A DNA stretch of 64,000 nucleotides from Ponticoccus alexandrii (GTDB lineage: Bacteria; Pseudomonadota; Alphaproteobacteria; Rhodobacterales; Rhodobacteraceae), in assembly GCF_016806125.1 (NCBI RefSeq), contig NZ_CP047166.1:2480001-2544000 (forward strand). Reading direction: 5' to 3'. The position numbers were made by a program, and so were the translations under genes. Of the stretch, positions 23,939 to 32,474 are shown piece after piece; positions within the stretch are counted from its first letter, which is position 1, and every line of letters begins with the position of its first letter. Below the pieces are notes generated by a model. It was not told where the DNA came from. It worked only from the letters and a program-made list of their open reading frames with translations, and searched no databases.

Positions 23939-25669
23939 TCATGCCACCGCCTCGTCCAGCCAGGGCTCCAGCTCGACCGTGAAAACTGCACCCGCCCCGG
24001 TGTTGCTGCCCCGGATTTCCCCGCCAAAGCTCTGCACCAGCCCGTAAGAGATCGACAGCCCCAGCCCCATGCCCCCGCCAACCTCCTTGGTGGAATAAAA
24101 AGGCTCGAACATGCGGTCGGGATCGGCGATGCCGGGACCGGTGTCCGAAACCCCGATGCGCAGGCGCGGCCCGCGCTCCAGCGTGATGGCGATACGCTTC
24201 TCCGCCTCACCGGCCATGGCGTCGGCAGCGTTGTTGATCAGGTTGACGAAGACCTGCCCCAGCCGGACCTCGCCGCCCAGCGCATAGGCCGGCGGCCCGC
24301 CCTCCCAGACCAGCGTGACCCCATCCGCCTTCAGCCGTGCCTCGGTCAGTTCGACGGCAGCGTCAATGACGGCGACCAGATCGACCTTGCCCATCGGCTC
24401 GCTTTCGTTGCGCGCAAAGGCGCGCAGGTTGCGGATGATCCGTGCGGCCCGCGCCGCCATGGCAGCGATACGCGCAAGGTTGTCGGCGGCGCGCTCGGGC
24501 CGTCCCTTGTTCAGGAAGGCGGTGCCGTTCTCGGCATATTGCCGGATCGCCGTCAGCGGCTGGTTCAGCTCGTGGCTGATGCCCGCCGACATCTGCCCCA
24601 GCGCGCTCAGCTTGCCCGCCTGCACAAGGTCGGCCTGCGCCCGGCGCAGCGCCGCCTCGGCATCCTCACGCTCGCGCACCTCGGCGCGCAGCCTGCTGTT
24701 GGCCTCTTCCCAGGCGCGGGTGCGCGCGCGGACCCGGCCCTCCAGCAGGACATTGGCCTCGGCCAGTGCGCGGCGCCGCTCGGTGGCGATGAACAGCAGC
24801 GAGCCGAAGAACAGGCAGAGCGTGACCACCGCCGCCCCCTGAAGCGCCGCCAGCCGCCGCGCCGGGGCGATATCGACAAGCGCCTCGGCCGTCAGGTCGA
24901 TGACCGGCAGCGCGCGCGTCAGGTGCAGGCTGGCTGGCGGGACATAGGGGCTGAGGCTCTGGCGCCAGATCTCGTGCCCGCCCCCCCGTGAGACGTCCAG
25001 AGGCTGCGTCTCGCCCCCCGGGCCAACCATCCGTCCGCCGTCGCGGCGCCAGAACAGGATCTCGGAGCGGTTGGTGACGAGGATTTGCCCGCTGTCATCG
25101 GTGAAGAAGACCGAAGGCCTGGTCCCCCGCCACTCGCGTTCGAGAATGTCGAGATCGACCATCAGCACCAGCGCGCCTTGCACTTCGCCGTTTGCCGCGA
25201 AGGACGGCGCCGCGTGAACATAGCTCCGGGCACCCGCCGCCGTCACCTCGTGGCCAAAACCAAGCGCGCCGGTAAGGGCCCGCCGATACCAGGGCCGCGC
25301 GGTCAGATCCTGCGGCGCCCCTCCGAAGGCGCTGGCCAGCACGCGCCCATCGCTGTCGGCGTAAAAGGCCCGGTGTGCGCTGATCAGGTCGGCGCTTTCC
25401 AGCAGGCGCGCCTCGGCCCGCGCGCGATCGCCGCCCGCGTGCAGCGCGCGCAGGTCCGGGTGATCCGCCAGCAGGACGGCGGCAGAGCGGAACCGTTGCA
25501 ACCCGGTCACCAGCCGGTCCGAGGCCAGCGCAAGGTCCGATTGCCCGCGTGCCGCGACCTGCCCCAGTGCCTGACCGTAGCCATGCTGCCAGACGATCCA
25601 GCCCAGCCCCAGAACGGCGCCAAGAAACAGCGCCAGCGCCTTGCTGCGGGGAAAGCGGGAATGCGTCAT
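23939..25669 (-). CDS. DctB-like membrane sensor histidine kinase
   Basis: A 576-residue kinase. One N-terminal membrane helix (about 10-26), a periplasmic double-Cache-like sensor (about 30-275: ISAHRAFYADSDGRVLAS, RPWYRRAL, SVFFTDDSGQILVTN), a second membrane helix (about 287-306), a coiled coil (ALAEANVLLEGRVRARTRAW and following), then the HisKA motif SAGISHELNQPLTAIRQY and an HATPase with N (NLINNAADAM), G1 (DTGPGI) and G2 (GGGMGLGLSI) boxes. Architecture and H-box match DctB, the C4-dicarboxylate sensor. ATG 25669 is chosen for the membrane helix; the longer frame overlaps the divergent P450 gene. It partners the DctD-like regulator 115 bp downstream. Confidence 0.92.
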   Translation of the reverse strand: MTHSRFPRSKALALFLGAVLGLGWIVWQHGYGQALGQVAARGQSDLALASDRLVTGLQRFRSAAVLLADHPDLRALHAGGDRARAEARLLESADLISAHRAFYADSDGRVLASAFGGAPQDLTARPWYRRALTGALGFGHEVTAAGARSYVHAAPSFAANGEVQGALVLMVDLDILEREWRGTRPSVFFTDDSGQILVTNRSEILFWRRDGGRMVGPGGETQPLDVSRGGGHEIWRQSLSPYVPPASLHLTRALPVIDLTAEALVDIAPARRLAALQGAAVVTLCLFFGSLLFIATERRRALAEANVLLEGRVRARTRAWEEANSRLRAEVREREDAEAALRRAQADLVQAGKLSALGQMSAGISHELNQPLTAIRQYAENGTAFLNKGRPERAADNLARIAAMAARAARIIRNLRAFARNESEPMGKVDLVAVIDAAVELTEARLKADGVTLVWEGGPPAYALGGEVRLGQVFVNLINNAADAMAGEAEKRIAITLERGPRLRIGVSDTGPGIADPDRMFEPFYSTKEVGGGMGLGLSISYGLVQSFGGEIRGSNTGAGAVFTVELEPWLDEAVA

Positions 25670-25682
25670 GACCCGGTGATAC

Positions 25683-25712
25683 CCCGGCCTTGCCAGAACC
25701 GGCAAGGCCGGG
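25683..25712. promoter_or_regulatory. Large palindrome between dctB and the P450 gene
   Basis: An inverted repeat of 12 bp per arm (CCCGGCCTTGCC at 25683-25694 pairs with 25701-25712, 6-base loop AGAACC) fills most of the 56-bp gap between two divergent starts. It could be an operator controlling both genes, or a hairpin in either leader. Confidence 0.6.
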
Positions 25713-25725
25713 CAAACCGGGACCC

Positions 25726-26901
25726 ATGCTGCAACTCTCCCAAGATCCGACAGAGCCCGCTTTCGTGCAGGACCCCTACCCCTTCTACGACCGCATGCGC
25801 GTGGGCGGCGACCTGTGCTTCTGGGAGGACTACGCCATGCCCTGCGCGGTGTCGCACCGCGCGGTGCAGGCGCTTCTGCGCGACCGCCGCTTCGGCCGCG
25901 AGATCCCTTCCGACAGGGCGGAACCGCATCCGCCGCATCTGGCGCCCTTCTACGCGATCGAGTCGCATTCCATGCTGGAACTGGAACCACCACGCCACAC
26001 ACGCCTGCGCGGCCATGTTCTGCGGGCGTTCACCTCGCGCCGCATCGCCGCGCTGGGGCCCGAGATCGCGGCCCTGTCGCGGGCCCTCTGCGACCGCATG
26101 ACGGGTGCCGGGGCGGATCTTCTGCCCGCCTTCTGCCAGCCGCTGCCGGTGGTGGTGATCTGCCGCCTGCTCGGCGTGCCCGAAGCCATGGCCCCGCAGC
26201 TTCTGGCTTGGTCCAACGCCATGGTCGCCATGTATCAGGCCCGCCGGGATCGCGCCGTGGAAGACGCCGCCGCCCGCGCCGCCGCCGACTTCGCCGGCTT
26301 CCTGCGCGGCTATGTCGAGGACCGCCGCCGCGCCCCCTCGGACGACCTGATCAGCCACCTGATCGCCGCCGAGGATGCCGGCGACCGGCTGTCGCCGGAC
26401 GAACTGGTCGCCACCTGCATCCTGCTTTTGAACGCCGGGCACGAGGCGACGGTGCACACCATGGGCAACGGCATCAAGACCCTGCTCGAAACCGGTCAGC
26501 AGATAGACACCGGCAATGCCGCGGCGGTCAGCGAAGAGATCCTGCGCTTCGACCCGCCGCTGCACATGTTCACCCGCTGGGCCTATGACACGGTCGAGCT
26601 ACACGGCCACCGCTTCGTCCCCGGCGACCGGGTCGCGCTGCTGCTGGGGGCGGCGAACCGCGACCCGGCGGTCTGGCCAGACCCACACCGCTTCGACCCG
26701 GCCCGGGCGGCGGCCCCCAACACCAGCTTCGGCGCGGGCCTGCATTTCTGCGTCGGCGCGCCGCTGGCCCGACTGGAGCTGCAGATCGCCCTGCCGATCC
26801 TGATGGCGCGCTTTCCCGCCATGCGGCTGGACGCGGCGCCGCGCTACGGCAACCTCTACCACTTCCACGGGCTGGAGGCGTTGCAGGTGGCCTTGCGGTA
26901 G
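25726..26901 (+). CDS. Cytochrome P450
   Basis: A 391-residue soluble bacterial P450. The heme-binding loop FGAGLHFCVGAPLAR has the proximal Cys342; the I-helix oxygen-activation motif reads LLNAGHEATVH (the usual AGxxT with Thr), the K-helix EEILR holds the ExxR pair, and the family meander is WPDPHRFDPAR. It would hydroxylate a small organic substrate using electrons from a ferredoxin and reductase; no partner is adjacent, though a ferredoxin-NADP reductase is at 32.5 kb. ATG 25726 gives the family-typical N-terminus. It is divergent from dctB. Substrate unknown. Confidence 0.94.
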   Translation: MLQLSQDPTEPAFVQDPYPFYDRMRVGGDLCFWEDYAMPCAVSHRAVQALLRDRRFGREIPSDRAEPHPPHLAPFYAIESHSMLELEPPRHTRLRGHVLRAFTSRRIAALGPEIAALSRALCDRMTGAGADLLPAFCQPLPVVVICRLLGVPEAMAPQLLAWSNAMVAMYQARRDRAVEDAAARAAADFAGFLRGYVEDRRRAPSDDLISHLIAAEDAGDRLSPDELVATCILLLNAGHEATVHTMGNGIKTLLETGQQIDTGNAAAVSEEILRFDPPLHMFTRWAYDTVELHGHRFVPGDRVALLLGAANRDPAVWPDPHRFDPARAAAPNTSFGAGLHFCVGAPLARLELQIALPILMARFPAMRLDAAPRYGNLYHFHGLEALQVALR

Positions 26902-26962
26902 GCCCGGCGCCTTGGGACACTGACGGATCCAGGCGGGGCTCCGCAGGTGCATCCGCGTCTTA

Positions 26963-26982
26963 CCCCCGGCGCGCACCGGGGG
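26963..26982. terminator. Hairpin between convergent P450 and Lrp genes
   Basis: Stem CCCCCGG / CCGGGGG with 6-base loop CGCGCA in the 108-bp gap between two convergent genes. No T-run on either strand, but the position suits a bidirectional terminator. Confidence 0.45.
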
Positions 26983-27009
26983 ATGCCTCACACCAAGGAA
27001 AACGCGGGC

Positions 27010-27465
27010 TCACAGCGGCAGCGCCGTCGTGGCCTTGATCTCTTCCATCGACAGAAGCGCGGTCACATTGTGCACCTTCACCTCTGAAATCAGCGCTTGG
27101 TAGAAGGCGTCGTAGGCACGGGCGTTCTTCACGCGGACCTTGAGGATGTAGTCGATGTCCCCCGCAAGGCGATGCGCCTCCTGCACCTCTGGGCGCTCTC
27201 GCAGGGCCTTGAGAAAGCGCGCCTGCCAGTCGGCCTCATGCTCCGAGGTGCGGATCAGCACGAAGAAGGTCGCCTCGAACCCCAGCGCCTCGGCATCCAG
27301 CCGGACGGTCTGCGCGCCGATGATCCCGGCCTCGCGCATCTTGCGGATGCGATTCCACACCGGCGTCTTGGATGACCCGACCGCAGAGGCGATCTCGTCC
27401 AGCGACTGACCCGCATCGCGTTGCAGTTCCACGAGGATTTTCCTGTCGGTCTCGTCGATTTTCAT
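27010..27465 (-). CDS. Lrp/AsnC-family regulator
   Basis: A 151-residue Lrp-type regulator: N-terminal helix-turn-helix (DETDRKILVELQRDAGQSLD, then SKTPVWNRIRKMREAGII) and a C-terminal RAM domain (about 65-140, with VQEAHRLAGDIDYILKVRV) that binds amino acids and mediates oligomerisation. It is divergent from cysG with 144 bp between starts, so it probably regulates the siroheme/sulfite reductase operon. This is inference from position. The ATG at 27465 fits the family start. Confidence 0.93.
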   Translation of the reverse strand: MKIDETDRKILVELQRDAGQSLDEIASAVGSSKTPVWNRIRKMREAGIIGAQTVRLDAEALGFEATFFVLIRTSEHEADWQARFLKALRERPEVQEAHRLAGDIDYILKVRVKNARAYDAFYQALISEVKVHNVTALLSMEEIKATTALPL

Positions 27466-27576
27466 ACGGCGTTCCGTTTTGGGCGGCAAAGCGGAACAGC
27501 CGCCCTGCATGATCGATACGGTAGAACAACTTTCCTTATTTCCGCAAGCGCATGGCGTCGAAGCGGGAAAATTTCC

Positions 27577-27582
27577 TATATA
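27577..27582 (+). promoter_or_regulatory. Candidate -10 box of the cysG operon
   Basis: TATATA at 27577-27582, 28 bp before the cysG ATG, inside an AT-rich patch (GGGAAAATTTCCTATATAG) unusual for this genome. No good -35 lies 17 bp upstream, suggesting an activated promoter; the symmetric GGGAAAATTTCC just before it could be bound by the adjacent Lrp protein. Confidence 0.45.
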
Positions 27583-27609
27583 GACAGCAAGGAACGACGG
27601 AGAGGACGC

Positions 27610-28998
27610 ATGCAGCATTTCCCGATATTCGTGAACACGGCCGGTGCCCGCGTGGTGCTGTCGGGTGGCGGCGACGCCGCTCTGGCCAAGCTGCGCCTGC
27701 TGATGAAGACCGAGGCCGCGCTGGATGTCTTTGCCGCCGATCCCGCCGCCGAGATCGTCACATGGGCCAACGAGGCCCGCCTGACCCTGCACCGCCGCGC
27801 GCTGCGCGCGGGCGACGTAAGGGGCGCGACACTGTTCTACGCCGCCGACGAGGATGCGTCCGAGGACGCTCGCACCGCCGGGATCGCCGCCGTCGAGGGC
27901 GCGCTGGTCAATGTCGTGGACAACCTCGCCGACAGCGCCTTCATCACGCCCGCCATCGTCGACCGTGACCCGGTCACCGTCGCCATCGGCACAGAGGGCG
28001 CGGCCCCGGTACTGGCGCGCGCCATCAAGGCCGATCTCGAAGCCCGCCTGCCGGTCACGCTTGGCCCGCTCGCGCGGATCGGCAAGGCCTTCCGCCGCAT
28101 GGCAGAGGCCCTGCCCCATGGCCGCCCGCGCCGCGACTTCTGGGCGGACTACTACTTCGACGCCGGCCCCCGCGCCTTTACCGAGGGAGAAGAGGCCACA
28201 CATGAGGCGCTCGACCGGCTGCTGACCCGCCACCTCGCCCGCGAGGACGCCCCCGGCCACGTCGATTTCGTGGGCAGCGGTCCCGGCGACCCCGAGCTTC
28301 TGACGCTGCGGGCGCGCCGTGCGCTCGACCGCGCCGACGTGGTGATCCACGACCGCCTCGTGACCGGCGAGATCCTCGAACTCGCCCGCCGCGAGGCCCT
28401 GCTGATCGACGCCGGCAAGGAAGGCTTCGGCGCCTCCATGACGCAGGAAGACATCAACAGCCTGATCGTCGAACACGCGCAGGACGGCGCCCATGTCGTG
28501 CGGCTGAAGGGCGGCGATCCGACCGTCTTCGGACGCCTCGACGAAGAGATGGAGGCGGTCGAGGCCGCCGGTCTGTCCTTCGCCATCGTGCCGGGCATCA
28601 CCGCCGCCTCCGCCGCGCTGGCGGGCATCGGGCAAAGCTTCACCCGCCGGGGTCGCAACACCTCGGCCCGGATCCTGACCGGCCACGACATGAAGGGCTT
28701 CGCCGATCATGAGTGGAAGACGCTCTCGCGCCCCGGCGAGGTCGCCGCGATCTACATGGGCAAGAAGGCCGCGCGCTTCATTCAGGGCCGCCTGCTGATG
28801 CACGGCGCCGCGCCCGAGACGCCCGTGACCATTGTCGAGAACATCTCGGGCGCCGACCAGCGCACCATCGGCACCACGCTGGGCCAGCTGGAACCCGACC
28901 TATCGAACGCCCGCCTTACGGGCCCCGCCCTCATGCTCTACGGTCTCGCGCCCCGCGCTGCGGCTGCCCTCAACTCCCTGCAACAGGAGGTCTCCTGA
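27610..28998 (+). CDS. cysG: Siroheme synthase, bifunctional
   Basis: A 462-residue fusion. Residues 1 to about 205 are the precorrin-2 dehydrogenase/sirohydrochlorin ferrochelatase domain (VVLSGGGDAALAKLRLLM, then FYAADE, FITPAIVDRDPV); residues about 218-460 are uroporphyrinogen-III C-methyltransferase (DFVGSGPGDPELLTLRA, VVRLKGGDPTVFGRLDEE, GITAASAALAGIG). It makes siroheme, the cofactor of the sulfite reductase encoded 370 bp downstream. The N-domain NAD loop is GGGDAA where many CysG have GGGxVA. ATG 27610 follows GAGAGGA. First gene of the sulfur operon; its stop overlaps the next start (TGATG). Confidence 0.95.
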   Translation: MQHFPIFVNTAGARVVLSGGGDAALAKLRLLMKTEAALDVFAADPAAEIVTWANEARLTLHRRALRAGDVRGATLFYAADEDASEDARTAGIAAVEGALVNVVDNLADSAFITPAIVDRDPVTVAIGTEGAAPVLARAIKADLEARLPVTLGPLARIGKAFRRMAEALPHGRPRRDFWADYYFDAGPRAFTEGEEATHEALDRLLTRHLAREDAPGHVDFVGSGPGDPELLTLRARRALDRADVVIHDRLVTGEILELARREALLIDAGKEGFGASMTQEDINSLIVEHAQDGAHVVRLKGGDPTVFGRLDEEMEAVEAAGLSFAIVPGITAASAALAGIGQSFTRRGRNTSARILTGHDMKGFADHEWKTLSRPGEVAAIYMGKKAARFIQGRLLMHGAAPETPVTIVENISGADQRTIGTTLGQLEPDLSNARLTGPALMLYGLAPRAAAALNSLQQEVS

Positions 28999-29297
28999 TG
29001 CCCAAGGCATTCACCCCCAAGGTCGTCACCGCCAACGCGCTTCTGGCAGGCGACGTGGTCTACCTGACCGCCGACGACGCATGGTCCGCGGACCTGCGCC
29101 ACGCCGAACTGCTGACCGACGAGGCCCACGCTCAGGTGCGGCTGGTCGAGGCCAGCGCGCGCCACGCCGAGGTCGTGGGGGTTTACCTCGCTGACATGAT
29201 GCCCGGCGAGAACGGTCCGGAGCCCACGCACTTCCGCGAGGAATTCCGCCGCACCGGCCCCTCGAACCATCATCACGGCAAGCAAGCCGACCTCTGA
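28998..29297 (+). CDS. DUF2849 protein
   Basis: A 99-residue protein of the DUF2849 family: KVVTANALLAGDVVYLTAD, then WSADLRHAELLTDE and EVVGVYLADM; the C-terminus contains a histidine cluster (NHHHGK). The family is found almost exclusively between siroheme synthase and sulfite/nitrite reductase genes in alphaproteobacteria, so it probably assists that pathway, but its biochemical role is unknown. The start overlaps the cysG stop by one base (TGATG), implying coupled translation, and the ribosome binding site AGGAGG lies inside the end of cysG. Confidence 0.9.
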   Translation: MPKAFTPKVVTANALLAGDVVYLTADDAWSADLRHAELLTDEAHAQVRLVEASARHAEVVGVYLADMMPGENGPEPTHFREEFRRTGPSNHHHGKQADL

Positions 29298-29309
29298 AAG
29301 CCACCAGAC

Positions 29310-29352
29310 AATCTCGTCCACGAGATTTGCAAAGTCCTTCCAAGGAGTTTGC
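29310..29352 (+). repeat. Tandem hairpin pair between DUF2849 gene and cysI
   Basis: Two consecutive hairpins in a 70-bp gap inside the operon: AATCTCG-TCCA-CGAGATT (29310-29327) and GCAAAGTCCTT/AAGGAGTTTGC (29329-29352, one mismatch). The second ends 15 bp before the cysI start, and its 3' arm contains AAGGAG, a possible upstream ribosome binding site that would be hidden when folded. This could modulate cysI translation or protect the mRNA. Confidence 0.65.
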
Positions 29353-29367
29353 CGGGAGTAAGACCAG

Positions 29368-31035
29368 ATGTACCACTACAACGACTTCGACGCCGCCTTC
29401 GTGGCAGAACGCAACCGCCAGTTCCGCGCCCAGGTCGAACGCCGCATCGACGGCTCGCTGACCGAGGACGAATTCAAGCCGCTGCGCCTGATGAACGGTC
29501 TCTACCTGCAACTGCATGCCTACATGCTGCGGGTCGCGATCCCCTATGGCACGCTGAACTCGGCGCAGATGCGGCAGCTGGCCTACCTCGCCGAGAAGTG
29601 GGACAAGGGCTACGGCCATTTCACCACGCGCCAGAACATCCAGTACAACTGGCCCGCCCTGCGTGACATTCCCGACATGCTGGACGCGCTGGCCGAGGTG
29701 CAGATGCATGCGATCCAGACCTCGGGCAACACCATCCGCAACGTGACCGCCGACCACTTCGCCGGCGCCGCCGCGGACGAAATCGCCGATCCGCGCCCGG
29801 TGGCGGAACTGCTGCGCCAGTGGTCCACCGACCACCCGGAATTCCAGTTCCTGCCGCGCAAGTTCAAGATCGCCGTCACCGGTTCGCCCAACGACCGCGC
29901 CGTGACCGCCGCGCATGACGTCGCCATCCGCATCACCGAGCGGGACGGCCAGATCGGCTACACCGTCCTCGTGGGCGGCGGCCTTGGCCGCACGCCGATG
30001 ATCGGCAAAGTGATCAACGACTTCGTGCCGCAGGAGGATCTGCTGCCCTATGTCGAGGCCATCGTCTCGGTCTGGAACCTGCTGGGCCGCCGCGACAACA
30101 AGTACAAGGCGCGCATCAAGATCACCGTCCTCGAGCATGGCATCGACGAGATCCGCGCGCTGGTCGAAAAGCGCTTTGCCGAGACCAAGGACGCCTTCAA
30201 CGGCGCCGACCTCGCGCTCTTCGAAGAGATCAAGACCCACTTCCGGCACCCGAACTTCCGCAACGTGACGGAAGAGGCCTACGACGCCGCCTACAAGGCC
30301 GACCCGGTCTTCCGGTCCTGGGCCGACACGAACCTCGCCCAGCACCGCGCACCGGGCTACGCCATCGTGCAGATCAGCCTCAAGAAGCACGGCGAGACCC
30401 CGGGCGACGCCTCTGCCGAGCAGATGCGTGTGATGGCGGACCTCGCCTATGCCTACGGCCACGACGAGCTGCGCATCAGCCACGAGCAGAATGTGATCCT
30501 GCCGCATGTGCACAAGTCGGACCTGCCCGCCGTGCACGCCAAGCTGAAGGCGCATGGCCTCGCCACCGCCAACATCGATCTCGTGTCGGACATCATCGCC
30601 TGCCCCGGCATGGACTACTGCGCGCTTGCCACCGCGCGCTCGATCCCGATCGCCCAGCAGATCGCCACCCGCTTCGACGAGCTGAAGCTGGAGCACGAGA
30701 TCGGTGAGTTGAAGATCAAGATCTCGGGCTGCATCAATGCCTGCGGCCACCACCACGTGGGCCATATCGGCATCCTCGGGCTGGACCGCGCGGGCGTGGA
30801 GAACTACCAGATCACGCTCGGCGGCGACCACCGCGAGACCATGGCCCTCGGCCAGCGCACCGGCCCCGGCTTCTCTGCCGAAGAGATCGTCCCCGCCATC
30901 GAACGCATCGTCGAGGCCTATCTCGAGAACCGCAAAGGCCGGGAGGAAACCTTTCTGCAGGCCTTCAACCGGCTCGGCATGGCGCCCTTCAAGACCGCGC
31001 TCTACGATCAGGAGGCCCGCGTCGCCGCGGAGTGA
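29368..31035 (+). CDS. cysI: Sulfite/nitrite reductase hemoprotein
   Basis: A 555-residue siroheme and [4Fe-4S] reductase reducing sulfite to sulfide with six electrons. The repeated ferredoxin-like halves are visible (GHFTTRQNIQYNW in the first, DELRISHEQNVILPHV in the second). The four cluster cysteines are in CPGMDYC and SGCINACGHHHVGH. The arginines and lysines of the siroheme-anion site (TTRQN, RKFKIAVTG) are present. Position between siroheme synthase and APS reductase makes assimilatory sulfite reduction far more likely than nitrite reduction. Electrons presumably come from ferredoxin or from the Fpr-type reductase at the end of the operon. Confidence 0.94.
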   Translation: MYHYNDFDAAFVAERNRQFRAQVERRIDGSLTEDEFKPLRLMNGLYLQLHAYMLRVAIPYGTLNSAQMRQLAYLAEKWDKGYGHFTTRQNIQYNWPALRDIPDMLDALAEVQMHAIQTSGNTIRNVTADHFAGAAADEIADPRPVAELLRQWSTDHPEFQFLPRKFKIAVTGSPNDRAVTAAHDVAIRITERDGQIGYTVLVGGGLGRTPMIGKVINDFVPQEDLLPYVEAIVSVWNLLGRRDNKYKARIKITVLEHGIDEIRALVEKRFAETKDAFNGADLALFEEIKTHFRHPNFRNVTEEAYDAAYKADPVFRSWADTNLAQHRAPGYAIVQISLKKHGETPGDASAEQMRVMADLAYAYGHDELRISHEQNVILPHVHKSDLPAVHAKLKAHGLATANIDLVSDIIACPGMDYCALATARSIPIAQQIATRFDELKLEHEIGELKIKISGCINACGHHHVGHIGILGLDRAGVENYQITLGGDHRETMALGQRTGPGFSAEEIVPAIERIVEAYLENRKGREETFLQAFNRLGMAPFKTALYDQEARVAAE

Positions 31036-31042
31036 ACCCCTC

Positions 31043-31825
31043 ATGTTTCTGCTTGGCGAGAATACCGAACCCGACGGCGCCGCTAACGCCCCGTCCAAGG
31101 ATCTCGAGGCCCTGCGGGCCCGGGTGGCGACGCTCAACGCGCGCTACCGCCACCACGGCGCGACCGCGGTGCTCGAAGGCGCGCTGAACGACCCCGAGGC
31201 GGGGCGCATCGCCATGGTCTCGTCCTTCGGGGCGGAATCGGTGGCGCTTCTGCACCTCGTGGCCATGGTCGACCGCAAGGTACCGGTGCTCTTCATCGAC
31301 ACGCGGCTGCTCTTTGCCGAAACGCTGGCCTACCAGCAGGAGGTGGCCGAACGGCTGCGTCTGGAGAACGTGCAGGTGCTGCGCACCGACGAAGAGACCC
31401 TGCAAAAGCGCGACCCCTACGGCGCGCTGCGCATGGGCGACACCGACGCCTGCTGCGCCCTGCGCAAGACGCTGCCGCTGGAACAGGCGCTGGCGGGCTA
31501 TGACGGCTGGATCACGGGGCGCAAGCGGTACCAGTCCGGCACCCGCGCGGCGCTGGAGTTCTTCGAACTCGAAGCCTCCACGGGCCGGATCAAGGTCAAC
31601 CCGCTGGCCCACTGGGGTCCCGAGGACGTGCGCGCCTATATGGACGAGAACCGCCTGCCCCGGCATCCGCTTGTGGCGCAGGGCTATCCCTCCATCGGCT
31701 GCGCGCCCTGCACCTCGAAGGTCGCCCCCGGAGAGGACCCGCGCTCCGGGCGCTGGCGCGGCCAGCAGAAAGAGGAATGCGGAATCCACTTCGTCAACGG
31801 CCGCGCCGTGCGCCAATCGGCCTGA
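31043..31825 (+). CDS. cysH: Phosphoadenylyl/adenylyl-sulfate reductase
   Basis: A 260-residue CysH. The nucleotide-binding PP-loop region is SSFGAESVALLHL, followed by FIDTRLLFAET. The paired cysteines DACCALRK and the C-terminal SIGCAPC plus KEECGIHF are present; the CC/CxxC cluster-binding pattern marks the [4Fe-4S] APS reductase type, so the substrate is probably adenylyl sulfate rather than PAPS. The conserved Cys in ECGIH is the nucleophile forming the sulfo-enzyme. The ATG is 7 bp after the cysI stop, so the two are cotranscribed. Confidence 0.94.
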   Translation: MFLLGENTEPDGAANAPSKDLEALRARVATLNARYRHHGATAVLEGALNDPEAGRIAMVSSFGAESVALLHLVAMVDRKVPVLFIDTRLLFAETLAYQQEVAERLRLENVQVLRTDEETLQKRDPYGALRMGDTDACCALRKTLPLEQALAGYDGWITGRKRYQSGTRAALEFFELEASTGRIKVNPLAHWGPEDVRAYMDENRLPRHPLVAQGYPSIGCAPCTSKVAPGEDPRSGRWRGQQKEECGIHFVNGRAVRQSA

Positions 31826-31956
31826 GCCCAGCCATCCCGCAAGCCCCCGGGGCACCACAGCCCCCGGGGGCCGCCTCATCCGACCGGCACGACCGGCCCC
31901 GCAAGACCCGCCAGACAGGGCCCGGCGCCCGGGCGACCCGAGAAAGGACACCGACC

Positions 31957-32322
31957 ATGCCCATCGTCACCGACACCGGCTTTGCCCAGGACACACACAA
32001 CGGCCCGATCCGCGACCTGCCGTCCGACACGGCGCCCGAGACGCTCGACGCCAGCATCGACGACATGATCCGCATCGACTTCCCCAGCTTCGCGGACGGG
32101 CGCGGCTTCACGCTGGCGCGGCTCCTGCGGCTGCGCGGCTTCACCGGCCGCCTGCGCGCCAAGGGCCATGTCATCGCCGATCAATACGCCATGGCGCGCC
32201 GCTCCGGCTTCGACGAGGTCGAGATCGACGAGGCGCTGGCCGCCCGCCAGCCCGAAGAGCAATGGCTCGCCCGCGCCGACTGGCAGGCCCACGACTACCA
32301 GTCCCGCCTGCGCGGCGCCTGA
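31957..32322 (+). CDS. DUF934 protein
   Basis: A 121-residue DUF934 protein with the motif DFPSFADGRGFTLARLLRLR, then GFTGRLRAKGHVIADQ and GFDEVEID. It is regularly found next to cysI and cysH in proteobacteria, and is thought to support sulfite reduction or electron supply, though no biochemical role is proven as far as I know. ATG 31957 follows GAGAAAGGACA. The preceding 130 bp contain two GC-rich CCCCCGGGG palindromes. The gene is followed by the strongest palindromic array of the window (32335-32379). Confidence 0.9.
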   Translation: MPIVTDTGFAQDTHNGPIRDLPSDTAPETLDASIDDMIRIDFPSFADGRGFTLARLLRLRGFTGRLRAKGHVIADQYAMARRSGFDEVEIDEALAARQPEEQWLARADWQAHDYQSRLRGA

Positions 32323-32334
32323 TTTCCGGGCGGT

Positions 32335-32379
32335 GGCAAAAATCTTCGAAGATTTTTGCCAATTCCATGGATGGAATTG
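32335..32379. repeat. Tandem palindrome pair (TTCGAA type) between DUF934 gene and fpr
   Basis: A perfect 26-base palindrome (32335-32360) with arms GGCAAAAATC around TTCGAA, directly followed by CAATTCCAT-GG-ATGGAATTG (32360-32379). The first has a T-run in its 3' arm and could work as a terminator in both directions. Closely parallels the arrays at 17861 and 44555. Confidence 0.85.
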
Positions 32380-32474
32380 CCCCCGCCCGGTCACAGGCGA
32401 ACCGCTCCCTTTCCCCTGACCAAGATCAAAGCTACAGATGAGAGGCCGGTTTACCCAGACCGGACCGTTTGACC

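Noticed and set aside
27466-27609. Riboswitch upstream of cysG
   Set aside because: The 28-base leader after the putative -10 is too short for a known cobalamin or SAM riboswitch, and no conserved motif was seen.
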